Notes: generated from the letters alone by a model not told the origin. 64,000 nucleotides of DNA from Metallyticus violacea (GCA_030762175.1 CM060837.1:6652001-6716000), one strand, 5' to 3'. Shown: positions 32,279 to 44,124, counted from the first letter of the stretch. Numbers and translations: made by a program.

Positions 32279-33610
32279 ACGAGGGCAAGTCATTAAGTAA
32301 ACTAGTACAGAATTTAAACAAACTGAGCACTGGTTTTAAAAATACTTTTATTTCTCAACATAATCTCTATGTACATTGAGGCAGGGTTGGTCGTCATTAA
32401 TGGTCCCACCCTGTCCCTCAATGAAACTGCCATAATCATTTACCATTTTCTCTTTTCCAGGTCAACTTTTCAAAAGAAAAATGTATTAAAACAGCGATGT
32501 ATAACTGATTAGTTCTTAACTGTATCTTACGCAATAAGTTTCCTCTCTACTGTAGCAGCGGTAGCATGCGGGTGTTCCGTCAGCGAGGGAAGCTCATGGG
32601 CCAGCAAAGATTTTATTTGTCTTCCTCCAAGAGGGCTAGTCTTTTTCCTGCTTATTTCTGCGTTCTCATGAGTCAGCAGGAAAACGGCCTATGACCTGCG
32701 CTCGCATAACTGACTAAGGGTTGTTTTCGCACTTTGTTTGAAATTGGGTGACTTCTTCACTGTTTGTCAGTGGAAAATTAACTTTCACAGTCTAAACATT
32801 ACAGCTACAAATAAGTGGACGTTTTATTAAAGACTCCATTTTCGCGTCTAAGTTTATCTGTTAAGTTGGGAGTGAAAAGATTTGGACCTCATCAACCAAA
32901 AGTTATAGGAGCTTACTTAGCAAGACTTCACAAAATTAAGTATTTTTTCATGGTTTGAGAAAACATCGTAACTGACAGCGTATGAAGTGAGAACTATAGG
33001 AATGAGATTAGAAAAGAAAATAATTGCGGAATCTCAGGCTGACGAAACGACTGATATTACATACAGGTCACAGTGGGGGTAAATTGATTGAAAGATTCAT
33101 AAAATTCATTGCTGTTTCTGAATTAACTGCAGAAGCTTAAGGCATATATAAGTTAGCTGAATTTAGGAGAGTTCTAAATAAACCAGAAGTTTATAACACA
33201 AACGTACGATGGCGCTGCAGTTATGAGAGATTGTCGAAGAATATAAATCTTGACCAAAGGTACCCTATCCCATTTGAGTCTCATGTAGTTATGCCCCTGG
33301 CCCACCCTTCTATAACGGCCACGAGCCGCCACTGCATTGAGGCACTTGTCACAAGTCCGTGAAACCCAGCAGCATAAAATTCTTTGGAACCAATGACTTC
33401 CCACTCTAGTTTCATCGTCGGGAAAATGTTCACCTGATAGATGATATTTAAAAGGGCGGAACGAATGTAAGTCGCTTGGAGCTAGGTCGGGGCTATACGG
33501 AGGATGCTCGAGGACTTGTCACTTGAAACTTCGCAGCGTCTCATTTTTCCTTGACAGCATGAGAACGAGCATTGTCATGCAAGAACAACACACAACACAG
33601 TTTGGTCGCA
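32279..33610 (-). mobile_element. Mariner Mar-E fragment, split by a hAT insertion
   Basis: The 3' end of the element on the minus strand is CGAGGGCAAGTCATTAAGTA at 32279, a mariner-type inverted repeat. Removing 32382-33342 joins its 3' untranslated region to the transposase C-terminus without a gap. Reading leftward from about 33610 gives FLHDNARSHA (second D), then after a frameshift VLEHPPYSPDLAPSDLHSFR (third D) and HLSGEHFPDDETRVGSHW. The N-terminal half and 5' inverted repeat are missing. Confidence 0.8.
32382..33334. mobile_element. hAT element nested in Mar-E (8-bp target duplication)
   Basis: A 953-bp insertion starts CAGGGTTGGTC and ends GAGCCGCCACTG (complement CAGTGGCGGCTC). It is flanked by CATTGAGG at 32374-32381 and 33335-33342. 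An 8-bp duplication and CAG-type ends are hAT hallmarks. Within it, on the plus strand near 33020-33130, KIIAESQADETTDITYRSQ followed by decayed GKLIERFIKFIAVSELTAEA matches the hAT catalytic core around the 'ADETTD' motif. The rest of the transposase is deleted. The ends match each other poorly beyond about 9 bp. Confidence 0.82.
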
Positions 33611-34603
33611 CTGGTTATGAAGTTTTTGAGAATGTTATAGTAGAAGTAGGAGTCTACGGTTTGTTGAATGCTCTTATTCCCATGTTAAAAGTAAACTTTG
33701 GTGTTTTCTGTTTACGTCTTCACTGTTCTAAGCCAATCAGTGTCGTGACATCAGCATAATATATATTATATTTCTATTATTTTGCTATGGGGACATCTAA
33801 CCACTCTTATTTATAATTATATTCACTTCAAAAGACCCAATTCTCTTGCTGTCAGAACGAACTAGAAGACGCTATTCTACTAAGAACGCTGCCATATTTA
33901 TCAAGGAAAACTCTGGTCAGACGGAAGAGAAAGGGAGCAATTTCATGTTATATGTGAAGATTCGGTGAGAGACGCAGAGAACCCATGGGAATGCGTGGAG
34001 TGCTGGCTGCGGCATCCTGCTGCAGCTGGACTTGGCGGGCTTGTAAAAACAGCAAACTCCTTACGTGTACAGTACTGGTCTGTTATGCCCCGGTGTTGCC
34101 GCGTCAGATACCACGGGCACTATAATATAAACATTGCTGCAAATTCTACAGTGCATTCTTGCAAAATACTGATGCATTTGTCTTCAAACAACTGTGAATA
34201 TTCAGTCACTTTCAAAATGTAATATATTTCTGGGAGAATGGTTTACTTTGAAAGTAGACACTGAAAATAACCTACTTCTAACCCACTTTGCCGCAGTATG
34301 CACTGGTTCATACCGATTGGTTTTCAAACCCAAATACAAATGATAGTTTGTACCGTCTTGTTGAAATTAACTTGAATATAACATCTTCCACCTGCTCAAC
34401 AAATTTCTCGCAAATCCCGTTTTTTTTCACTCTACTTTAACTGTGTCCGGAAAAAAAATGTACCCACCGCTTGTCTTGCCAAAACAGCACACCAAAACTT
34501 ATCTTCCGTTAGTATAGGAACAAATCATGACTAGTGTGGAGGTATGTGAGGCTAAAATGTTTGTATATTTGGAATTTACATAGCATATAGGTAAATGATA
34601 AAC
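33611..34603. other. No gene seen
   Basis: Open frames at 33523-33759 and 33965-34222 carry no recognisable domain. The first overlaps the antisense of Mar-E. Confidence 0.4.
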
Positions 34604-34817
34604 GGAGGTCTCCCAGATTTGCCCTTGTGAACATCGCATACGGTACCACGAGTCTCAAATTTGTCTCGAACGCGTGCAATTGTTATGGTTTATTGTCTTT
34701 GAACTTCAACAACATTCTCGGTTTTCCAATACCACTCTAAAATTGCTTTCCGCTATTCAAACGACAATCTTGACTCCATGTTGTTGTAGCAATGCTAGCA
34801 TAACGTAATGTGAGTAA
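34604..34817 (-). mobile_element. DUF4817/Tc-like element, copy 3 (fragment)
   Basis: The minus strand matches the DUF4817 N-terminal region of copies 1, 2 and 4, from ATGGAGTCAAGATTGTCGTT to CAAATCTGGGAGACCTC. About 35 bp is deleted near 34688 and both ends are lost. It stops before the internal-deletion junction, so its parent form cannot be told. Confidence 0.78.
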
Positions 34818-34989
34818 GATATTAGCAAAGTTCATTCATTCGGGTAGAACCAGACAATGGGTGATGTTAACAAAATCAAAGCAGTCAAAAGTACTGGGTC
34901 TTCACTCATTTCATAGTAGTTGACCGGTAGGCACTCATATGGGAAACTTCCGGCGAAGCTGGTATAGTGTCCACTCATTTGATTCAAGC

Positions 34990-35445
34990 TCTTGTAATTT
35001 CAGTGAATATAAACAATCGCTTGTGGTAGTAGATATGGGAAACACTGTCTTGCTACATTTCAGCATATGTTTAGAAAATTCTCAATTTTTGCTTTTTTGA
35101 TAAGCTGATGATATGTGATGAGAAGTGGATCTTCTATCACACTCCTAAACGCCATTATCACTGGTTGGCAGTCTATGACCAAACTATGTCGAAACAACCG
35201 AAACAACACTACACCAAAAGAAGGTTATTCTCGGTGTTTGTATTGAGCTGCTGTCAGCACTCCATTGTGTCCTCTAACCAGTGGAACTTGTCCACGAAAA
35301 ACTGAAAACTAAAGAGCCCACACTCATAAATCGCACAGGTGTTAGTCTTTTGCATGATAAACCAAAACGACATACCGCTAAGGTGATTCGTGTAACTGGA
35401 ATATCAGAGTACTAGATCGCCTAAAGTCTTGTAGATTTACGGTTG
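34990..35445 (+). pseudogene. Mariner Mar-F transposase fragment
   Basis: CDEKWIFYHTPKRHYHWLA at about 35113 is the first-D motif (DEKW.) of a mariner. PTLINRTGVSLLHDKPKRHT at about 35319 contains the second D (HDK for HDN), then AKVIRVTG. The third-D motif and 3' end are absent, being replaced by the inverted Mar-C copy at 35505. The frame is broken between the two motifs. No inverted repeat was recognised. Confidence 0.65.
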
Positions 35446-35504
35446 TTTAACAATTGTACAAACAAGTGCACAGACGTGGATACCTGGAAGCAAAGGTTAT
35501 GCAG

Positions 35505-36196
35505 TGTGTGCGGGCGCATTATCGTGATGAAAGAGAACTTTCTTTTCCGCAAGATGTGGACGATTAACCTCAATAGCATCCTTCAGTTGATCCTGTAGTG
35601 AAGCGTAATACTCCCCGGTGATGGTTCTGCCCTTCTGGAGGTGGTCTATGAGCACCAAGTAATGAGAATCCCAGAAAACCGTAGTCATGACTATTCCTAT
35701 ACTGTCACCTGTTGTCACCCACTGTTTTCACTGCTGGGACGCGGCACCCATCGAGAGGAAAGCTTTTTAATACAAAAACTTCGTATAAAATGCAGTGTAC
35801 ACGGCCTGTCGAGGTCTTTGTAATGTCAGCCAACTCGAGTACCTTCAATCAGCGATCATTGAATACGGCATTGTGAATTTTTGTCACAACCTCGTCAATC
35901 GTAGCAGTTCTGGGACGACATGAGCGCTCACTATATTGAAAGGATGTACGACCACGCCTAAATTTAGCAGCCCACATTTTGACCTTCGAAAACGAAGGGG
36001 AATATTTCTTTAATGTGGAATATAATTCATTTTGTATTTCTGTTGGAGTTAGATCCTTCAAAACAAAGTTCTTTAGCATAGCTCGTATTTCAGTTTTATC
36101 CATTTTGTAGCAAATGTTATGACTTGTTCGTGTACACGATTGTCAAAAACAAGTGACTACATTTATGCGTCTGAAACTTTACAGCGAACCATCTGA
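35505..36196 (-). pseudogene. Mariner Mar-C transposase pseudogene, copy 2
   Basis: The minus strand frame 36103-35849 starts MDKTEIRAMLKNFVLKDL and gives VKMWAAKFRRGRTSF and DEVVTKIHNAVFNDR, then a stop. It continues out of frame as ADITKTSTGRVHCILYEVL. The segment with the first catalytic D is deleted. 35718-35497 gives MTTVFWDSHYLVLIDHLQKG and KVLFHHDNAPAHTA (second D) and ends there. It shares 5' untranslated sequence with 26290-27103. Confidence 0.8.
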
Positions 36197-36884
36197 ATGA
36201 TGATGCTTGACAACTGTCATAGAATTTAGACTTCCTTACGACAGGGAGAGATCTTTAGAACGCCCCTCTTGAAAAAGAACTGTTAAAATTGTCCTAATTT
36301 CAATTTTCGCAGTGTCAGATACGTGTTTGATAACACCTTCCAGACAGTATTACTTACCAGTACTGTACAGCGTTTGCCTCTAGCTGTGCATTAACAAGTT
36401 TATGGCCCTGCTTAAAAGGTTTATATTCTGCAATGAGTCAATGCGAGCTTGTGTGAGAGTTTATATGCTCTGCAATTTTGATACATAGTATTTAATCATC
36501 TTTCAATTAACTGTTTTTGTTGAAGGAATAATAATGAATGTGTATAATGTATAATATTAACATATACTTAAAATGTTTTCCTTGTGTATCGCTTTGTGTA
36601 ATAGCTATATAGTTGTATTGGATGATAATTTTTATTGACTATCTTGGAATGTTTACATCTTGTTTTGTACCCTAATTTTGAAGTTTGATATGGTCTGTGT
36701 TTACGAATCATGGAGAATTAACAAAGAGCAGGTTTATTCACGTTTGAACATGAATAAGTTCCGTTGGTGAAGAGGTACTTGCAGTGTGGCCAACACGTGG
36801 GAAATTTTCACATTAAATTCTAATTTTGAGCCAGAAATTTGAAATAGCAGTGAAATAAGTTTAATGCTTTTGTTTGTATACATA
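36197..36884. other. No gene seen
   Basis: Unassigned AT-rich DNA. Confidence 0.4.
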
Positions 36885-37620
36885 GAGTGTATCAAAAAGT
36901 ATGCCAAAACTTTGAAGAAACTTTCCTTACATATATAAATATAATATGAACATGGATCCGGATTGTTTTATTTCCTTGTTAGAACCTTTCTCTACACCTG
37001 TATCACAAAGACTCAGAAAATATATGAAATATTCAAAAGGTCCTCCGTTAGCACGGAATCATCCATCAACCCGTCGTCGCATGGACTTCCTGATGTGCTG
37101 ATGTATCCCTGGAGTATCTCGTATTGTCTGACAGCCTTGCAGAAGACGAGCATGAAGACTTTCTACACCTTTGGTTAATTCATAGATCATATAAGCATCT
37201 CCCAACTGCGCATTTGAATATCTCATTTTACTGTACCTGGAACGAGGTCCGTAAACACACAGAACTGACACTATGTGCTTGGTGCTGCGGCAAGCAATAA
37301 AGTTTATAGCATAACAAGCAGATTACGTGGTACAGAACGACCACAACAACGGTGAGCCTATGAACTAAGAGCAGTTATAACACCACCTCATTTAAGTAGA
37401 TGTAAAAGCGAATGTTTACATAGTAAGTAACTGTTCTGTTGTGGGGTTATTGCCACAGCTCAGTTATACTGGCATTCTAGCTTGCATATAAACGGAGTTG
37501 TAGACAAAGGCTCTAACAAGGAAATAAAGCGTTTCCGAACACAATCATATAACACATTTTCATCCTCTATATCAAAGTAATGTTCCCCCATAGTTTTGAC
37601 ATATATTTTTGTTACATTCT
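36885..37620 (-). mobile_element. Tc-like element with long inverted ends, internally deleted
   Basis: The left arm (36885-36992, with GTATGCCAAAACTTTGAAGA inward to TTTATTTCCTTGTTAGAACC) is matched in inverse by 37506-37620 (GGCTCTAACAAGGAAATAAA outward to AGTTTTGACATATATTTTTG). The arms are about 100 bp and imperfect. A TA precedes the left arm at 36883. Between them on the minus strand (37271-37059) only the transposase C-terminus remains: LHARLLQGCQTIRDTPGIHQ and HIRKSMRRRVDG, the tail typical of DUF4817/Tc-like DDE proteins. No catalytic acids remain. Confidence 0.72.
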
Positions 37621-37744
37621 GTGTGTATATATATGTATATGTATATATACATGAAATAAAAATAAAGTAACACTATTAACAATTTAACAAATTAATAGTA
37701 ATTATAATAGTACAATAATAATTATAATATTATAATTACTGTTC

Positions 37745-37747
<3 letters not shown>

Positions 37748-37780
<33 letters not shown>
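37748..37780. repeat. (AT)n microsatellite
   Basis: An uninterrupted TA run of about 33 bp, preceded by the AT-rich TATAATTATAATATTATAAT region (37690-37740). Confidence 0.95.
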
Positions 37781-37783
<3 letters not shown>

Positions 37784-37929
37784 AAAGTTAGACCTTGTTA
37801 GAAGTGCTCCATTTCCTGACTGTACTGGAACCCCGGTCTGAGCCGCTAGTAAGTTAGTAAACTTGTAATCGTTGTAATGTTAGGCCTTACAGACTTCCAA
37901 AGAGGACAAATTGTTGGTGCATTCGTAAT

Positions 37930-38245
37930 AAAGGGTTTTAGGTGGTAACGCTTTGAGCTCGCATTCGGGAGGTCTCTAGTTCAATTCCTTTAAGGTCCTG
38001 ACCTTGGGTTAATTCGTTGTTTCCCCTTTTCACTCTCTCATTTCATATATTTCATTCTTGTTACATGATCAATAGAAAGTTTCTGCCACGGCGACTGTTA
38101 TGTCAGTGGTCCTTCTGAAGGACTAGGGCTCTTTGAAGAGAACTCTGCTGGATGGGTATGTTTTATCGGAAACCATGCTAAGTACCACGTCTACAGTGCC
38201 CTCCTCACAGAAGTAGCAGCTTTTGTGGCGTAAGCACAAATGGCC
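37930..38245 (+). mobile_element. Possible SINE D (tRNA-like head)
   Basis: GGTGGTAACGCTTTGAGCTC followed by AGTTCAATTCC resembles an A-box/B-box pair. A body of ordinary composition follows (CCACGGCGACTG, GAAGGACTAGGGCTCTTTGA). No second copy was found in the window, so SINE status is a guess. Confidence 0.35.
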
Positions 38246-40065
38246 AGCCGTCGAGCAATGCTGAAATACAGCTCGTATTTTAATAATCAAATCCAATTTA
38301 CTTGAGTTATCCTACTCGGCTTCTTCACCCCTTCCTACAAATGTAATTTTTCTCTGTTCTTTTTTATTCCAAAATTTCAAAGCATTCCTCCGAGAATGAA
38401 GATTTCCCTACAAAGAGCTTTTCAAGAAAATTGTAAATAGTAAACTGAACGAATGTGTTCTGAAGGAGGTAACCACGAGGAATAAAGGTGAATTTAGTTG
38501 CCAAATGTTATTAAAAGAAAAACGTTCTAAAGCCCATCTAAGCGTCTGCAATGTTTTAAATTCTCAAAAAGGTTGAACTATAGGCCTTCATATGAAAATA
38601 GGGCGCTATTCAATTATTTCCATACGCAAATGAAACTTTTCTGAGGTTCACATTTAAACAGAATCTCATTTCGTATAAGAAATTCTCGTTTAATGCTTTT
38701 CTCTAGTCATGTTTTGGAGAGTTGGAAAGTAGGGTTATTTCTTTTGGAAATGCAACTTTTCTGCTTTTATGACGGCGCGACTAGAGTTTCAACATTGGGG
38801 TTTATGGTAGCGCAAAGAAATTCCCTTTTACGATTCATTATGCAGTGAAATTCAATTTATATCCCCTCTCACGGTTCGTAAGATTCTTGTTTAAGAGGTT
38901 GGTAGCCGTAACTGGGAAGAAATCCTAGTGAAGTTTCCAGCAGTGCTTTGCAATTGCTCAGCATTTAGTTTTAAAGTTTTATCCAGCCAGATTTTGAATA
39001 ATAAGTAGAAATGAAAAATTAAATTAGGTTAGCATTCAAAAGATTTGATTTATTGCAAATATGTCCAGTGGCCACAGTAATTTATTTCTTGTGTAATTCG
39101 GAATTAACTAACTGCTCAGTGGCTCTAGAAAAATCGATAGGCAGTCATGAAATATAGAAAAAAACATCAGTAGATTTTTATAATAAATTGGATTAGATCA
39201 TTACGAATGTTGGATATTTTGGTACTTCAGTCATGCTCAAGGGCTGGTCGCTTGTGTCTATGTCCTCAATAAGGGCACCTCCTGAAAGACGGAATGAGAT
39301 GAGGGTGACATTGGTTGGCCAGGATAATGTACGGATGTTTTCTCTAACGCCGGCAGAGGCCAAGGAATTTTAATGCCTCAGAAGCGACGAGGACAGAAAC
39401 CTTTCCAAAGTACAAGCCACCATTACACCATACACAACTTCAGCCCTCTCGTCTGACACTTTGGATTCTGTAATAAGATAACGGAATAAGAAAAAAATGC
39501 ACCGTCATTAAAGTGATACAAACTTTTTATTCCAAATTATCTCTAAATATCTCGGTGTATACCCGGCGCCTTCACCAAATCTATCACAACATCCGGCAGA
39601 ATCCTCGTTCTTGCATTATTCTTTTCAGTTAACTTGGCATGAGATTGGAAACAAGGGGCACGCTCTGGTTTTCCCCCAAAAGTCCTAAGATCCGAACTTA
39701 AGATACACGTAAGGGACGAGGGACACAAATTATACAATAACTGATAGTTGAGTTTTATGTGCCTCTTTACCCCAGGTTAATATGGTTCAATTCGATAGGC
39801 TCAAGGAGACTTTAGTGTTCCAATCTGCCTCGATTTCCTGCCTGCTGATATCCTCTAGCCTTGTTCTAACCTTCTTCCATACATTTTTATTATTAGCATT
39901 TCCTCGTTACCATATTGGACCCAGGTCAATTCCTCTGAGACTTCTTTCCACCTCTGCAGTCCTCTGTTGAAATTATATTTTGTATCTGGTGTCTATAGCA
40001 TTTAGCATGAAGTGTGGACTGGACTCCCTGCATTAGTCTATGTCAGTATTTCGTTGTCCTTGTCT
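38246..40065. other. No gene seen (about 1.8 kb)
   Basis: Unassigned. Short open frames at 39543-39737 (minus) and 39782-39970 (plus) lack recognisable motifs. Confidence 0.4.
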
Positions 40066-40069
40066 TAAC

Positions 40070-40300
40070 CGTTTATTCATAGCACCCCTACGTCCCTCAT
40101 GACTCCACAGCTTGACGCTCCTTTGAAGAGCTCGAGAACCCTTTTCCAAAAAACGACTTAAACTTCAATTACATGTTGAGCTCTTCCCCATCTCCATATT
40201 TCACTTCCATAAAACAGAATGGACTTAATCATAGCATTGTACATACTCTCTAATGGTATTTCTGGAACGCGAGTTAGAACACTTAGTTAACCTCGTGCTT
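40070..40300 (-). pseudogene. LINE reverse transcriptase, C-terminal fragment
   Basis: The minus strand encodes LESMYNAMIKSILFYGSEIW, then RAQHVIEV*VVFWKRVLELF. This is the conserved stretch after the palm in many arthropod LINE ORF2 proteins (Y..MIKSILLYG.E.W, then EM.FWRR). An in-frame stop and the absence of the catalytic YADD box show it is a fragment. Clade not assigned. Confidence 0.72.
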
Positions 40301-40948
40301 TATAATGTAGGTTACAAATATGCATAGAACCCTTACCCCTGAGCCCTCCTTTCTTTTACTTTCTCCTCCCCAACTCCCCTCTCTTCTCTATATCCATTAA
40401 CCTTCTTTATCGGGTGTTCGCATATTTCCGATTTGTGTGTGTATCTCGCATGCACCAACACTTTCAGGCAGACATTCAAACATCTTTTGGCATTCATAAA
40501 TTGCAGTGATGAATGCTCATTTCTTTAACTCTCCGTTTCCCTGCATTCTGCCAGAATATGCCTCCAGGTATCGCTTTTTCGCACAGTGCGCAAATTCTTT
40601 CCCCGAAAGTATTAATTGTTTTATTTCCTCTTCAAGCTCCCATGCAAGACCACTTCTTTCTTCTCCCCCTAGGTAATTCTCTCTTCCCAATACCTAATGT
40701 ATTTGAACCTGCAGGTTAAGCGATACCTTTTCTGCGCATTGTGCCTCTATCTACATCCCGCAAAACGTCTGTTAACTATCTTTCAGATATTGAGAGTAAT
40801 GTCTGTTGCTTTAACCAAATACACCCCAATTCCATTTTGTATAAGCATTTCCTTATTTTTGATGCCCAACCCCATATCCCGTTTACTCCCTCAGACACAC
40901 TGCTGATTCTCTTTATTATTCTTCACCATACTTCTCTCTATAGCCGTT
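40301..40948. other. No gene seen; pyrimidine-rich plus strand
   Basis: C/T-rich plus strand with several overlapping open frames (40513-40953) but no recognisable domain. It may continue a LINE 3' or 5' part too decayed to read. Confidence 0.35.
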
Positions 40949-41262
40949 TATAGGCCTATATGAGCCATAGCTTATCCCGACGACCGCTGCGTCTTCTACT
41001 TCCGTCACGTGATATCATAGGTAGAGTGCAGTATTGCAGAGGGGCATGTGATCAGCACACCGCATCCCGCTGATCGCTATATCGCGACTACTAGATCGTA
41101 GATCGCCACCTCTCCATCAGGCAGCTTCCCAATTGTCCTCATGAGGCTGGGTGCACCCCGTTTCAAACCTTCCTAGCTTAGAAAAGTTCCTAGGTAGGTA
41201 GCGGGAATCGAACCCGGTCTCCCGGCCAGCAGTCAGCAATGCTAACCAAACCAGTACTTGGT
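40949..41262 (-). mobile_element. SINE C, copy 2
   Basis: Aligns with 5176-5482 along its length: GACGACCGCTGCG, GTAGAGTGCAGTATTG, CATGTGATCAGCACACCGCA, ATCGCTATATCGCG, CAATTGTCCTCATGAGGCTG, and the B box complement GGAATCGAACCCGG. It keeps a GCAGCTTCC insertion lacking in copy 1. The head ends at about 41262. Confidence 0.82.
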
Positions 41263-41301
41263 TGTTCTTATTTTTAAAGTTACACTTAGGTTCATATAAG
41301 T

Positions 41302-41568
41302 TTTTTAATAGTGTTTAACGCCCGTTTTTACTACTGAGGCACCACAGGCTATGGACACTGGTGATACATGAGATATATTAGGAAAAGATTTATTTTAAGG
41401 AAGTAGATGTTCCAGGTCTAAGTTTAGGTAACTCCCCGGCATTTGTCATATATTAGGACCGAGGAAAACCTGGAAAAAACAGTCAGGGAGGACGGTCCTG
41501 GCGGGTTTCAAACCCCAGACCTCCCGCTCACGAGTCCGCGCCTTAACGATCTCGGCCACCCGTGCCGG
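41302..41568 (-). mobile_element. SINE A, copy 2
   Basis: The minus strand starts CCGGCACGGGTGGCCGAGAT with B box GGTTTGAAACC (one change) and runs through CCAGGACCGTCCTCCCTGAC, AAATGCCGGGGAG and TAAACTTAGACCTGGAACA to GTTTAACGCCCGTTTTTACT (written here as the plus-strand order at the tail). Only 39 bp separates it from a SINE C copy in the same orientation. Confidence 0.85.
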
Positions 41569-42169
41569 TAATGATTATACACAGTTGGCAATGCTGTATC
41601 AGCGTATATCCCATGTTTTTCGGCTGCTCCTTGGTCGAGGCACATAAACCTGTTATCGAAACAAGCAAAGCTAAGGCTCAAAACCACACAACATCCCTAC
41701 CACCCCTTTCTGTTTGGGGAGGGGAGAGGGCAAACCCGAGCACCGCAGATTTACCGGACAATTTAACACCAATTACGATTTTCAGAGGAGGGCGGGAGTG
41801 AGCTTGCCAAGAGTTGAATAGAGGAAGTAACTCAAGCAAAGGTCTTTTGTAGACAGCTGCCTGGGCTCCAACAATAGATGACGAGATCCTGCTCAAAAAA
41901 AAGTGAAATCCGACAACACAGTAGTAGCAATGTCAACATACGGGAACGGTCACCAGATGTCAGAACCGTTCACATTTGGTAAATAATACACGCATATGCA
42001 AGAGGTCTGTGTGAAAGAATAGCATTATAAAACTGGTTTTCTGTTATGGGCATTGCAATTTTAATGACACGCAATGTGTTTTACCTTAGCTCTGTGCACA
42101 TTATATTTGTCCAATTTTTGGTTCTCTCTTGAATTTTTTTTATCTGTTTAGCATTTATTTTTCTTTACA
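41569..42169. other. No gene seen
   Basis: The GC-richer part at 41690-41830 has complementary open frames but no motif. Confidence 0.4.
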
Positions 42170-42476
42170 TACAGTAATTTTGAACAACTTACTGTCTTAT
42201 GTAAAACAGGAGGTGTTTGCTCTATTTACCTACTTTGTTTTTATTTTAATATCATTTATAATAAATATTGACTACCACGTATAAATTTGCGTGAACAAAC
42301 TCACTTTGTTTATATTTTTGGCTTTTCTCTTATAACCAAGCAGAATTTGCTAATGTTCAAATACTTTGTTTATATTTTTCTGCTTAACCCATATTAAGAA
42401 AGAAGGAGTTGGTTATAATTTTATTTTTTCTAATAAAATTTACTAGTCCCACATGAACAAATACAGTTTGCATATA

Positions 42477-43245
42477 CCGAGGAGGCTAAAAACATCCATA
42501 CACACTTTCACGGTAGATATCTATTTAATATAATTCAAAGTTGTACCGAAAAACAACAGTAATGTGTAGTATGATGTTCTGTAAACAGATGTGACTTACA
42601 TACGTTATGATAGCGTTGCTACAACAAAATGGAGCCAAGATTATCGTTTGAACAGCGGAAAGCAATTTTGAAGTGGTATTGGAAAACCGAGAGTGTTGTT
42701 GAAGTTCAAAGGCAATGGAGACGTGTGTAGAGAACAGAACCGCCAACGCGAGTAACAATTGCACGTATTCGAGACAAATTTGAGACTAGTGGTACCGTAT
42801 GCGATGTTCACAAGGGCAGACCTGGGAGACCTCGCACAGCAACAAGCCCCGCGCACTGGATCCAAGGCACTGGATAGGACGAAGAGGTCCGATTGAGTTT
42901 CCACCGCGTTCTCCGGATCTAACTCCGTTAGACTTCTACCTATGGGGAACTCTTAAGAATGTTGTATACCGTAGAAAACCAGCTACACTGACAGCACTTC
43001 GGGAAGAAATTGAGACGGCATGTGCTGCAATCACTGAGGACACTTTCACAAACGTTGCTCACTCAGTAGTTCAACGTATTCAGAAGTGTATCGACGCCGA
43101 TGTTGGACATTTTGAGCAGCTGTAGTAACTGTAATAGTGTAAGATGATTAGTGCTCATCATTTTCTGTTTATGTGAATTCAGTTTTGTTGTGTTAACACG
43201 GTTTTTTCTTTGCTTGAAGTGTGTATACATTTTTGGCGCCCTCTA
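42477..43245 (+). mobile_element. DUF4817/Tc-like non-autonomous element, copy 4
   Basis: A 769-bp element starting CCGAGGAGGCTAAAAACAT and ending TTTTTGGCGCCCTCTA, with TA on both sides (42475-42476 and 43246-43247), inside the satellite-like tract. The DUF4817 frame (from about 42631: FEQRKAILKWYWKTESVVEV) stops at 42728. The C-terminal frame at 42799-43125 gives HWIGRRGPIEFPPRSPDLTP, LDFYLWGTLKNVVYRRKPAT and CIDADVGHFEQL, so the last catalytic D (TPLDF) and C-terminus are well kept. The internal-deletion junction is the same as in copies 1 and 2. The two halves lie in different frames, so no transposase can be made. Confidence 0.87.
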
Positions 43246-44079
43246 TATGCTAAATACTTTGTTCATATTTGCAGTAATATTTGCATATCTCATTAAGACA
43301 AGACATATTTGCTTACCTTGATCATTTTATATATAATTTTTTTCAATAGTATTTTATTTTTCCAAATTTCCGGCCAGAATTTTTTTAATTTTCTTTATGT
43401 ATTTTAATTATTGTTTATATATGTATATAAAAGCTGTTTTTTCATAGGCTTAGTTCTTTATTAACGTATTTTTATAATAACAGTTACATATTCCATGTAA
43501 ACTAAACGGAATGTGCATGCATTTACTTACTTTGTTATATATTTTTGGATAATAATGATAATAATCATAATTTATTTGGCGAAATATGCATGCATTTACC
43601 TACTTTGTATACATATTTAATATAAGTACCTAATCCATATAAACCAGGCAGTGCTTGCTTCAATTTACTTTTTATATTTTAGAATGTCCCATATAACCTG
43701 TGCGCAATTTGCAATTTTTTATGTTTTAAATGTGTTCTAATAAGGTTTCCCTATCGTATACAAGAAATGGAATTTTCTTATGTTGATATAAGTTTTAATA
43801 TATGTAAATATGTGAGGAAGGTGAATCATGGGCACATATTTACTGAATGTATAGGTACGGAGGAATTGAGGGAAAAGTAGCCACAAGGACTCCTTACAGG
43901 ATCGAAAAGAGATGGTCATGCTGGGCTCTGCATGCAGACTATGAGGGGGAGGGGAGATTAGATAAATTGTTGATGAAAGTGAAACAGCTCAGATCTAAAA
44001 AGTTAACCAGGGAGGGGAGGGGAGGAAACAAATCGATTTAATTGAGCTATGTGTGTATCATTTTAACGTGACTTATTTC

Positions 44080-44082
<3 letters not shown>

Positions 44083-44122
<40 letters not shown>
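44083..44122. repeat. (TTC)n microsatellite
   Basis: About 13 CTT/TTC repeats in an uninterrupted run. Confidence 0.95.
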
Positions 44123-44124
<2 letters not shown>

